Assembly (NCBI RefSeq): GCF_947496855.1
Contig: NZ_CANMED010000007.1
Coordinates: 124,001 to 188,000, forward strand
Source: an uncultured Aquimarina sp.
GTDB taxonomy: Bacteria; Bacteroidota; Bacteroidia; Flavobacteriales; Flavobacteriaceae
Direction of reading: 5' to 3'
Length of the DNA: 64,000 nt
Shown piece by piece: positions 1 through 5,048 of this stretch (positions are counted from its first letter, which is position 1; each line of letters opens with the position of its first letter). The notes beneath the pieces are model-generated. The model had not been told where the DNA came from, made no database searches, and saw nothing but the letters and a program-made list of their open reading frames with translations. Made by a program: the position numbers and the translations under genes.

Positions 1-349
1 GACCTGATAACTTTCCAAAACCTGGTATTCGGGACATAGGCACTGTCTTATTGATAATAACCAAAGTAATAATCATGGATATTAATGGTACAAAATATGT
101 TACCAAATCTAACTGAAGTAGATTTGTTTTTAGAAAGAAAAAACTGTACAATAATAAAACCAAGGCTAGTAATCCTGGTATGGTAACCGCATAAATTAAA
201 ATTCCGTAGAAATAATTAATAGGAGGTTTAAAATTTGACTGTTTTACATAAAGCAAACCTATTAAGGAACATGCTATAATTACTGCGAAATACCCTAGTA
301 TTAGATTAGGGTTCTTTCCAAACCAATTGATAAAATCTTGTACTGTCAT
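1..349 (-). CDS. Truncated membrane protein (N-terminal 116 residues)
   Basis: An open frame reads leftwards from an ATG at 349 to the window edge without a stop, so only the N-terminus is present. The start reads MTVQDFINWFGKNPNLILGY. At least three hydrophobic helices follow, at about residues 18-37, 50-76 and 84-103, separated by short polar loops, so this is an integral inner-membrane protein. I do not recognise the family and see no catalytic motif. It is divergent from the small units that follow on the plus strand. Confidence 0.6.
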   Translation of the reverse strand, partial: MTVQDFINWFGKNPNLILGYFAVIIACSLIGLLYVKQSNFKPPINYFYGILIYAVTIPGLLALVLLLYSFFFLKTNLLQLDLVTYFVPLISMIITLVIINKTVPMSRIPGFGKLSG

Positions 350-500
350 TGTAGATAAAAGTACAAATATAGTTTTATATAATACTATATATTATTGACA
401 GAAAAATCACCTAAAATGATTCTAAACTAGCTTTATAATCCTAAAAAACATATTCAAAATTTGGATTATGCCATTAGATTATCCAATATTTGTATAATAA

Positions 501-611
501 ATGACAAAAAATAGACTACATATTATGCCGAAACCACTGTTTAGTCAGTGTGATTACCGATGGATAGAAGTATCTGGAACCGGTAAACGGACGTTATGTA
601 CCTATTTTTGA
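501..611 (+). CDS. Tiny ORF (36 aa), unrecognised
   Basis: A 36-codon ORF starts MTKNRLHIMPKPLFSQCDYR and ends CTYF. A possible flavobacterial promoter lies just upstream (TTG at 461, AATATTTG at 485-492), which would give an almost leaderless message. A strong intrinsic terminator follows at 658-685, so promoter, ORF and terminator form a self-contained unit of about 190 nt. I see no known domain. It may equally be an untranslated small RNA whose ORF is fortuitous. Confidence 0.3.
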   Translation: MTKNRLHIMPKPLFSQCDYRWIEVSGTGKRTLCTYF

Positions 612-657
612 CTATTATTTTGATATGATTTAAAGATAAAAAATAGATATAGTACAA

Positions 658-685
658 GCGTCCAAGAAATTGGACGCTTTTTTTT
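658..685 (+). terminator. Intrinsic terminator of the first small unit
   Basis: GCGTCCAA (658-665), loop GAAA, TTGGACGC (670-677), then eight T residues. This is a perfect 8-bp stem with a stable tetraloop and U-tract, so transcription of something upstream on the plus strand ends here. The only candidate is the 501-611 unit. Confidence 0.85.
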
Positions 686-871
686 ATTAAAAATTTTTGA
701 AAAAATGTTTAAAAGTTAATTAGCACATAAAGAATAGTATTTGGAAAGTAAGCATCAGAGAGACAGACGATTGCAAAAAAATCCAATATCCGTTGAAAAA
801 CGGACGGAAATCCCTATGCCTAAAATCAAACATAACTATCTGATTATCAATAAAATAAAATGTAAAAACAT

Positions 872-901
872 TTGGAGATTAAAAAAAAGTTTTGATCTTT
901 G
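872..901 (+). promoter_or_regulatory. Bacteroidota-type promoter
   Basis: TTG at 872-874, a 19-nt spacer and GATCTTTG at 894-901 fit the TTG-N19-TAnnTTTG consensus except for the first base of the -7 box. It would start RNA near position 908, ahead of the 967-1086 ORF and the 1115-1140 terminator. Confidence 0.5.
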
Positions 902-966
902 CATCGCAATCACAACGAAACAAAATCAATAGTGATTAAATTATTACAACAATAAAAAAATTAAGA

Positions 967-1086
967 ATGATGCCGAATAGTTTACAACATAGTTTAACCC
1001 GCCTCTTTAACAAACAAGGGGAATATTGTTCCGATTGGAATATACATGGTGTCTATTATATAGAAAGGAAGCGTATGCGATTATAA
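967..1086 (+). CDS. Tiny ORF (39 aa), unrecognised
   Basis: A 39-codon ORF starts MMPNSLQHSLTRLFNKQGEY and ends RKRMRL, with two consecutive ATG codons (967 and 970). It lies between a good promoter (872-901) and a strong terminator (1115-1140), the same layout as the 501-611 unit. Both small products have an aromatic/Cys-containing centre (CDYRW in one, CSDW in the other) and a basic end. The similarity is too weak to claim homology. A structural small RNA is the alternative. Confidence 0.35.
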   Translation: MMPNSLQHSLTRLFNKQGEYCSDWNIHGVYYIERKRMRL

Positions 1087-1114
1087 ACCGACATACAACA
1101 ACAAGATATATAAA

Positions 1115-1140
1115 GGCGCCCGAATAAGGCGCCTTTTTTT
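1115..1140 (+). terminator. Intrinsic terminator before the tRNA array
   Basis: GGCGCC (1115-1120), 7-nt loop, GGCGCC (1128-1133), then seven T residues. It isolates the preceding small unit from the tRNA array that starts 36 nt later. Confidence 0.85.
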
Positions 1141-1176
1141 ATTTACATAGTTCATTGACATACTGAAAACCAAAAT

Positions 1177-1249
1177 TGACACGTAGCTTAACTGGAAAAG
1201 CACTCGACTTTTAATCGAGGTGATGTGGGTTCAAATCCCTCTGTGTCAA
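1177..1249 (+). tRNA. tRNA-Lys(TTT)
   Basis: A 73-nt cloverleaf. Acceptor TGACACG pairs with TGTGTCA, D-stem GCTT with AAGC, and anticodon stem CTCGA with TCGAG around loop CTTTTAA (anticodon TTT). The T-stem has one T-T mismatch. CCA is not encoded. This is the first member of the array and looks functional. Confidence 0.9.
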
Positions 1250-1255
1250 CTTTAA

Positions 1256-1342
1256 GGAGAATAGGCAAATATTGGTTTGTTGCGCTTGTCTGCTAAACAA
1301 GTCTGCATAATTGCAGTGAAGGTTCAATTCCTTTGTTCTCCG
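1256..1342 (+). tRNA. tRNA-Ser(GCT)
   Basis: A class II tRNA. Acceptor GGAGAAT pairs with GTTCTCC, anticodon stem CTTGT with ACAAG around loop CTGCTAA (anticodon GCT). A long variable arm sits at about 1303-1315, and the discriminator is G as expected for serine. It begins 6 nt after tRNA-Lys. Confidence 0.88.
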
Positions 1343-1349
1343 CACTATT

Positions 1350-1425
1350 GATACTGTTAGGGTAATGGTCACTTACTAATAAGCTGTTAAATCTCAAGAT
1401 GTAAGTTCAAGTCTTACTGGTATCG
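1350..1425 (+). tRNA. Degenerate tRNA-Asn(GTT)-like gene
   Basis: The acceptor GATACTG pairs with TGGTATC over 7 bp (two G-T), the T-arm GTAAG/CTTAC is perfect, and the loop CTGTTAA (1384-1390), at the exact canonical distance from the T-stem, gives anticodon GTT. However, the flanking 5-nt strands ATAAG and ATCTC do not pair, and the D region is 3 nt too long. Either the gene is decayed, or the RNA folds differently (for example with the local stem ATCT-CA-AGAT). Discriminator G. Confidence 0.5.
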
Positions 1426-1430
1426 CAAAA

Positions 1431-1503
1431 GACAAGGTGGCTGAATGGCAAAGGCAACAGACTGCAAATCTGTTTTTTATGAGTTCGAATCTCATTCTTG
1501 TCT
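1431..1503 (+). tRNA. tRNA-Cys(GCA)
   Basis: Acceptor GACAAGG pairs with TCTTGTC. Anticodon stem ACAGA/TCTGT encloses CTGCAAA (anticodon GCA). T-stem ATGAG/CTCAT is perfect. Discriminator U is the cysteine identity base. Its last 15 nt plus three following bases are repeated exactly 90 bp downstream (see the repeat at 1488-1595). Confidence 0.9.
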
Positions 1504-1595
1504 CAATGATGGAAATAGTATCAAATTTATTTTGAATGCTATGAAATCCACTTTGCAACTTAATGAGAAAGCGTAGCAATCTCATTCTTGTCTCA
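1488..1595 (+). repeat. 18-bp direct repeat of the tRNA-Cys 3' end, 90 bp apart
   Basis: The sequence aatctcattcttgtctca occurs at 1488-1505, inside and just past tRNA-Cys, and again at 1578-1595. The 72 bp between have no gene. They contain gaatgctatg, the reverse complement of the catagcattc motif found in the T-loop inserts of two other tRNAs here. The layout equals a T-loop insertion at 59/60 that carries a copy of the tRNA 3' end, as integrating elements do. Confidence 0.75.
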
Positions 1596-1600
1596 TAAAA

Positions 1601-1734
1601 GGGAATTCGCTGGAGCTGGAGAGCCAGGACAGTCTGAAATGAGGAATCGAATTCAACGAATCCAAAATGAAATGACAGCCTTTGAGTTAAAAACTGTTGC
1701 GAAAGCTGAATAGGTTCGAATCCTATAACTCCCA
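1601..1734 (+). tRNA. tRNA-Tyr-like class II tRNA with 52-nt insertion in the anticodon loop
   Basis: Acceptor GGGAATT pairs with AACTCCC (one mismatch), T-arm ATAGG/CCTAT is perfect, and anticodon-stem strands ACAGT (1629-1633) and ACTGT (1693-1697) pair fully. Between them lie 59 nt instead of 7. Removing 1639-1690 (starts ATGAGG, ends GAGTTAA) leaves loop CTGAAAA, formally anticodon GAA. The 12-nt variable arm and discriminator A argue for tyrosine rather than phenylalanine, and a normal tRNA-Phe exists at 3701. Joining after G1636 to T1688 would give GTA in an 8-nt loop. The insert shares attcaacgaatccaaaa and the 3' end GAGTTAA with the insert of tRNA-Ser(TGA). At 52 nt it is far too small for a group I intron. 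Confidence 0.65.
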
Positions 1735-1754
1735 CTGAACATTCATAATTAAAA

Positions 1755-1827
1755 AGTATCGTAGCACAATGGCTAGTGCACCCGACTGTCTCTCGGAAGG
1801 TCGCGGGTTCGAATCCCGTCGGTACTG
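1755..1827 (+). tRNA. tRNA-Asp(GTC)
   Basis: Acceptor AGTATCG pairs with CGGTACT, D-stem GCAC with GTGC, and the anticodon arm encloses CTGTCTC (anticodon GTC). T-stem GCGGG/CCCGT is nearly perfect and the discriminator is G. The outer pair of the anticodon stem is C-A, otherwise the gene is intact. Confidence 0.88.
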
Positions 1828-1835
1828 CTAAAAAC

Positions 1836-1972
1836 GGAAGAGCAAGCCAATAGGTGGTGGCCGCAGTCTTGAAATAAGCTTGCGATTCAACGAATCCAAA
1901 AGGGAATAGCAAACAAGAGTTAAAACTGTTAGGAGCTAATGACTCGTGTGGGTTCGATTCCCACTTCTTCCG
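1836..1972 (+). tRNA. tRNA-Ser(TGA) with 50-nt insertion in the anticodon loop
   Basis: Acceptor GGAAGAG pairs with TTCTTCC, T-stem GTGGG with CCCAC, and the discriminator is G. Anticodon-stem strands GCAGT (1863-1867) and ACTGT (1925-1929) pair across a 57-nt interval. Removing 1874-1923 gives loop CTTGAAA (anticodon TGA) and a molecule of 87 nt, the normal serine length, with a long variable arm. The insert can form an extended hairpin: TTGC (1880-1883) pairs with GCAA (1909-1912), and exon CTTG (1868-1871) pairs with CAAG (1914-1917) near the insert end. Intron-anticodon pairing is a feature of protein-spliced tRNA introns. An inner hairpin GATTC-AAC-GAATC lies at 1884-1896. I infer either a spliced intron or a disrupted tRNA gene. 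Confidence 0.75.
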
Positions 1973-1980
1973 CTATACAT

Positions 1981-2054
1981 CTGGGAAGATAACGGTGGTT
2001 TTGTTTACTCGCCTTGGACGCGAGAGGTCGCAGGTTCGAATCCTGCTTCTCAGA
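1981..2054 (+). tRNA. tRNA-Pro(TGG)
   Basis: Acceptor CTGGGAA pairs with TTCTCAG. Anticodon stem CTCGC/GCGAG encloses CTTGGAC (anticodon TGG). T-stem GCAGG/CCTGC is perfect and the discriminator is A. The D-arm is unusual, with only AAC/GTT pairing. Confidence 0.85.
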
Positions 2055-2060
2055 CAAATT

Positions 2061-2132
2061 GCTCTATTAGCATAGTGGTTAGTGCATCCGGCTTTCTCCC
2101 GGAAGACAAGGGTTCGATTCCCTTATAGAGTA
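2061..2132 (+). tRNA. tRNA-Glu(TTC)
   Basis: Acceptor GCTCTAT pairs with ATAGAGT (G-T at 1-72), D-stem GCAT with GTGC, and anticodon stem TCCGG/CCGGA encloses CTTTCTC (anticodon TTC). The T-arm AAGGG/CCCTT is perfect. Discriminator A. Confidence 0.88.
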
Positions 2133-2142
2133 CAATTTTAAT

Positions 2143-2215
2143 GCAGGAATGGCGGAACGGCATACGCGCTTGACTTAGAATCAAGATACTGAGAGTTCGA
2201 ATCTCTCTTCCTGTA
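2143..2215 (+). tRNA. tRNA-Leu(TAG) with a short variable loop
   Basis: Acceptor GCAGGAA pairs with TTCCTGT. Anticodon stem CTTGA/TCAAG encloses CTTAGAA (anticodon TAG). The T-stem GAGAG/CTCTC is perfect. The D-region resembles leucine tRNAs (TGGCGGAA), but the variable region is only 5 nt (ATACT), whereas bacterial tRNA-Leu normally has a long class II arm. Shortened tRNAs of this kind occur in arrays on mobile elements. Confidence 0.8.
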
Positions 2216-2220
2216 CGAAT

Positions 2221-2329
2221 GCTCCGCTAGCCCAAAGTCAGCCGCATCTGGTTTAAGCCCGGTTCAGTCTTGGTTCGAAATGCATAGCATTCACGATTTC
2301 TTAAAACAATAGAAGTCCAAGAGGGAGCA
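2221..2329 (+). tRNA. tRNA-like gene (anticodon TAA) with 36-nt insertion in the T-loop
   Basis: T-stem strands CTTGG (2269-2273) and CCAAG (2317-2321) pair fully, but the loop reads TTCGAA, then 36 extra nt (2280-2315), then T. Removing the insert gives a standard 7-nt T-loop and a 73-nt tRNA. The anticodon loop TTTAAGC (2252-2258) between TCTGG and CCGGT gives TAA, a leucine anticodon, although the variable region is class I. The acceptor pairs at only 5 of 7 positions and the D-stem at 2 of 4, so decay is possible. The insert begins atgcatagcattcacga, as does the insert of tRNA-His at 3628. Confidence 0.5.
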
Positions 2330-2335
2330 CAAGAC

Positions 2336-2407
2336 AGGCTCATGGTGTAAACGGAAGCACCCAAGGTTACGACCCTTGAAGTATAGGTTCGACTCCTATT
2401 GAGCTTA
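2336..2407 (+). tRNA. tRNA-Arg(ACG)
   Basis: Acceptor AGGCTCA pairs with TGAGCTT, anticodon stem CAAGG/CCTTG encloses TTACGAC (anticodon ACG, presumably deaminated to inosine), and T-arm ATAGG/CCTAT is perfect. Discriminator A, no encoded CCA. Confidence 0.87.
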
Positions 2408-2412
2408 CAAAC

Positions 2413-2483
2413 TGACCTGTGATATAACGGCAGCATCCAAGACTTTGACTCTTGGTGTAAAGGTTCGAATCCTTTCGGGTCAT
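2413..2483 (+). tRNA. tRNA-Gln(TTG)
   Basis: Acceptor TGACCTG pairs with CGGGTCA, anticodon stem CCAAGA/TCTTGG encloses CTTTGAC (anticodon TTG), and T-stem AAAGG/CCTTT is perfect. Separated by 5 nt from tRNA-Arg. Confidence 0.88.
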
Positions 2484-2488
2484 CAAAT

Positions 2489-2560
2489 TAAGGTATAACT
2501 CAGTGGTAGAGTACCGCGCTTGTATCGCGGGAGTCTTGGGTTCGATTCCCAATGCCTTAG
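2489..2560 (+). tRNA. tRNA-Thr(TGT)
   Basis: Acceptor TAAGGTA pairs with TGCCTTA, D-stem ACTC with GAGT, anticodon stem CCGCG/CGCGG encloses CTTGTAT (anticodon TGT), and T-stem TTGGG/CCCAA is perfect. It is the last tRNA before the array is interrupted by the minus-strand transporter. Confidence 0.9.
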
Positions 2561-2620
2561 AAATTATACATATGAAAACTGTAAAGCATGACTAAATAAT
2601 AGATCGTTTTATAGTATCTA

Positions 2621-3484
2621 CTATTTATTTATTTTACCATTTCGTATTCCAAAAAATATTGCAATGCCACCAGTGAAGAACATTAACAAACTATATACAG
2701 CTGGAGCAATTGCAAAAGAGGTATTATGAAGTATTGCGATAGCTATTGATATAGCTAAAGTACCATTCTGAATCCCAGATTCTATAGCTATTGACATCGC
2801 TCCTTTATGATGAACTCGAAACAACTTGGCAGAGTAATAACCTATTCCCATTGTCAATATATTTAGCAATAAAGCAACTAATCCAGCTTCTTGTAAATAA
2901 GAAATAAAATTATCCTTTTCCTTAACCAAAATGCCAACAATAACCAATGCAAGTACTAATGCAGAAGCTATTTTTACTGGTTTAGCCATTCTTAAAGCAA
3001 AAGATTCATTGTATTTTCTAATAATCATACCTATGCCTATTGGAACAATAATGATTACTAAAATCTGTATAATAGTTTCAATTACATTCAACTGAATAGC
3101 CTGGTCCTCAGACAAAAAATAAAGCAATGAAAAATTAACTATAAATGGTATCGTTATGATTGTGATCAAACTACTAAATGCAGTAAGCGTTACCGACAAA
3201 GCAATATCTCCTTTGGCTAAATGAGAGATTAAATTAGAAGTTGCTCCACCAGGACAAGCTGCTAATATCATAATTCCTATAGCGATCTCTGGTCTTAATG
3301 GAAACAAAGAAGCAATGGCAAATCCTATAAGTGGTAAAATTATGAGCTGATTAGTTAAACCAACTAAAATAGCCTTTGGGTAAATAAGTATTCTCTTAAA
3401 ATCAGCTATTACAAGAGACAACCCCATCCCTAACATAATAATGAATAAAGATGCAGCTAAAATAATTGTTGAAATATTATCCAT
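2621..3484 (-). CDS. Bile acid:sodium symporter family (BASS) transporter
   Basis: This 287-aa protein has about nine hydrophobic helices and no signal peptide. It resembles the sodium/bile-acid symporter fold: the ACPGGATSN motif at about residue 76 and the later ESGIQNGTLA segment (about 236-245) are the two conserved cation-binding regions of the family. Bacterial members move organic anions with sodium, but the substrate here cannot be inferred. It is the only minus-strand gene inside an otherwise plus-strand RNA-rich region and divides the tRNA array (Thr ends 60 bp from its stop, His starts 85 bp from its start). It was probably inserted or inverted there. Confidence 0.85.
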   Translation of the reverse strand: MDNISTIILAASLFIIMLGMGLSLVIADFKRILIYPKAILVGLTNQLIILPLIGFAIASLFPLRPEIAIGIMILAACPGGATSNLISHLAKGDIALSVTLTAFSSLITIITIPFIVNFSLLYFLSEDQAIQLNVIETIIQILVIIIVPIGIGMIIRKYNESFALRMAKPVKIASALVLALVIVGILVKEKDNFISYLQEAGLVALLLNILTMGIGYYSAKLFRVHHKGAMSIAIESGIQNGTLAISIAIAILHNTSFAIAPAVYSLLMFFTGGIAIFFGIRNGKINK

Positions 3485-3568
3485 AAACTTTGTTTTCCAA
3501 TCTATAGACTAATATAAAGATTTATTTATCAATACTCTGAATACCAAACAATACAAAAACGATAAAAT

Positions 3569-3693
3569 GGTGTCTCTAGGGTATCTGGTAAAGTATCTCA
3601 CTGTGAATGGGAGGAACAGGGTTCCAAATGCATAGCATTCACGAATACCTATTTATCAAATAAAAACCTTATGAGTTAATCCCGGAGCACACC
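3569..3693 (+). tRNA. tRNA-His(GTG) with 52-nt insertion in the T-loop
   Basis: Anticodon stem TCTCA/TGGGA encloses CTGTGAA (anticodon GTG). The ends GGTGT and ACACC pair, including the extra G-1:C73 pair typical of histidine tRNAs. The T-loop reads TTCCAA, then 52 extra nt (3628-3679), then T3680 and CCC. Without the insert the length is 73 nt. The insert starts atgcatagcattcacga, as in the 2221 tRNA, and ends GAGTTAA, as in the Tyr- and Ser-tRNA inserts. The inner acceptor pairs and the D-stem are weak, so I cannot exclude decay. Confidence 0.65.
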
Positions 3694-3700
3694 CTAAAAA

Positions 3701-3773
3701 GGAATAGTAACGGAGTTGCTCAACGCATCGGATTGAAGCTCCGAAGATACAGGTTCAATCCTTGTCTATTCCA
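3701..3773 (+). tRNA. tRNA-Phe(GAA)
   Basis: Acceptor GGAATAG pairs with CTATTCC, anticodon stem TCGGA/TCCGA encloses TTGAAGC (anticodon GAA), and T-stem ACAGG/CTTGT pairs. It is uninterrupted and class I, showing that the class II gene at 1601 is not the only phenylalanine candidate. Confidence 0.9.
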
Positions 3774-3795
3774 CTAATAATTAAATTTTAAAACT

Positions 3796-4110
3796 ATGAA
3801 AAACAATCTATTACAAAGGTTTTTATCTAAAACTGAAGACACTGGCAGATTCATAGTTCAATCCAAAATTACTGGTATTACCTATTTCGTAGAACCGATC
3901 GATAATGGCAAACCAGATAAGCTTTGGGGTGATCTGGATCCAGCCACAAAAAAATTAACTGGTGATTATGGAAACTCTAGAAGAGGATCTGTTAAAAAAG
4001 AACAGTCACTAATTCTAGAAGAAAACGGGTTCAAAAAAATTTCCACCTTCAAAGGAAGTCCTCTGGGCGAAATTGACAGACGTGATCACGAGTATGAAAT
4101 GAAATCTTGA
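3796..4110 (+). CDS. Small hypothetical protein in the tRNA locus (104 aa)
   Basis: The ATG at 3796 lies 23 nt after tRNA-Phe. The product is soluble, with no signal peptide or membrane helix, and about 30% charged. It begins MKNNLLQRFLSK and contains the strings GRFIVQSK and YFVEPI, then a Gly/Asp-rich middle and a basic, acidic-ended tail. I have an impression of similar proteins near bacterial RNA-repair genes but cannot name a family. Same strand as the tRNAs and possibly co-transcribed. Confidence 0.65.
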   Translation: MKNNLLQRFLSKTEDTGRFIVQSKITGITYFVEPIDNGKPDKLWGDLDPATKKLTGDYGNSRRGSVKKEQSLILEENGFKKISTFKGSPLGEIDRRDHEYEMKS

Positions 4111-4314
4111 TTATGTATTAAAAAATCTATTACGGCTCCCAATTACTTCAAACACTAACGCTTCTCTCTATTTTTTACTTTCACCATAGCGATGCTATGC
4201 AGAAAGCAAGAAACTGATAGTCTTTATTTCACTTGAAAGCCTCATAACGAAGTTCTAACACATAATCCAGGTTAAATAATACATAATTATAACTATGAGT
4301 TAAAAATTAACATC

Positions 4315-4479
4315 ATGAAAACACAACTAACAATTACCAAAGAAAAAACTAAAAACAGTTTACAACTTTTACTTTTAAAGTGGGCAACTAGTTATATTAA
4401 TGGTATGACTAAAGCCTTGTATCCTGATACGGATACACCAGAAGATAAAAACGATCAAAATCGCATTTTTTATAAATAA
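4315..4479 (+). CDS. Small ORF (54 aa), unrecognised
   Basis: ATG at 4315 to TAA at 4477-4479. The protein starts MKTQLTITKEKTKNSLQLLL, has a short amphipathic or hydrophobic stretch at residues 17-30, and ends in an acidic, Asp/Pro-rich tail. Its stop lies 3 nt before the first of three consecutive RNA hairpins. Unknown function. It may be a real small gene of the tRNA locus or chance. Confidence 0.4.
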   Translation: MKTQLTITKEKTKNSLQLLLLKWATSYINGMTKALYPDTDTPEDKNDQNRIFYK

Positions 4480-4482
4480 AAT

Positions 4483-4616
4483 AATTACTACGCAAAAATA
4501 TTGCGCTAATACATTAAACATTTGCATAGTAATTAAAACAAACCCTCTTTTATAAGAGGTAAAACAAATGAGGGTTTGTAGTAGCGCCCTGTTATAATTG
4601 AAGAATGTAACAGGGC
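4483..4616 (+). ncRNA. Block of three strong RNA hairpins (candidate structured RNA)
   Basis: First stem: AATTACTA (4483-4490) with TAGTAATT (4527-4534), enclosing an inner hairpin CGCAA/TTGCG (4491-4505). Second stem: ACAAACCCTC (4538-4547) with GAGGGTTTGT (4570-4579), which competes with an inner CCTCTT/AAGAGG hairpin (4544-4559). Third stem: GCCCTGTTA (4586-4594) with TAACAGGGC (4608-4616). All stems are perfect. The first has a multi-branch layout reminiscent of tRNA-like modules. No tRNA can be read here. It could be a separate RNA, a leader of the following gene with alternative structures, or processing signals of the tRNA transcript. Confidence 0.55.
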
Positions 4617-4636
4617 TTTCGATAAAAAATACGATT

Positions 4637-4975
4637 ATGAAGACTAAAAAAACATCCAAAGTTATTTACATAGACCAGTTCTTAGAAAACAATAAAGAAT
4701 TTTGGCAGGATCTGGAAATATACTGTGTTGCCGAATGTTGTGGGATTCATGCATTCGACTTTTCAAAAGAAAATATAGAAAAAACTATTTCCTCTTATAA
4801 TTCTAAAAATATACTCTCAGATATAAATGAGGCTATTGCTTTTATTGAGGATAATTATTCAAAATTAATTAGTAGTTCAATATTGAACCATTGTGTTTCA
4901 AAAACAAATTTATTGAACTTCTTAAAAATATCAAGCAAGTCTTGTTGGGTGTTTCTGTATAGCACTATTGTATGA
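4637..4975 (+). CDS. Small hypothetical protein (112 aa), probably frameshifted at the C-terminus
   Basis: I prefer the ATG at 4637 because an upstream ATG at 4598 lies inside the loop of a 9-bp RNA hairpin. The protein starts MKTKKTSKVIYIDQFLENN and has a CVAECCGI motif at about residues 28-35, then a helical region. It resembles a small bacterial DUF family (DUF6331-like, from memory). From about 4915 another reading frame gives a more natural end (LKNIKQVLLGVSV, stop at about 4963), which suggests a 1-nt indel and a recently damaged tail. Confidence 0.55.
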   Translation: MKTKKTSKVIYIDQFLENNKEFWQDLEIYCVAECCGIHAFDFSKENIEKTISSYNSKNILSDINEAIAFIEDNYSKLISSSILNHCVSKTNLLNFLKISSKSCWVFLYSTIV

Positions 4976-5048
4976 AGTATTGCAATTTTGTATGATCACT
5001 TCATATTCAACTTGGTTTGAAGGTTTGACTATTAACCAAATAATAGTC

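Noticed and set aside
741..932. 63-aa ORF with TTG start ahead of the second small unit
   Set aside because: It is low-complexity and Lys/Ile/Asn-rich, and overlaps the likely promoter at 872-901; no support as a gene.
1394..1912. 172-aa ORF on the minus strand through the tRNA array
   Set aside because: It is the antisense of tRNA-Cys, Tyr-like, Asp and Ser sequences; its repeated phrases are translations of T-arms, not a protein family.
1601..1972. Group I intron explanation for the tRNA insertions
   Set aside because: At 36-52 nt, the inserts are several times too short for a group I core, and no P3-P7-like pairing can be seen.
2227..2552. Two overlapping minus-strand ORFs of 61-69 aa and a plus-strand ORF at 1946-2128
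   Set aside because: All lie over tRNA genes (Pro, Glu, the TAA tRNA, Arg, Gln, Thr) and have no start context or domain.
4598..4975. Longer start at 4598 for the 4637 gene
   Set aside because: The ATG sits in the loop of a perfect 9-bp hairpin and would translate the structured block; the 4637 ATG gives a more natural N-terminus.
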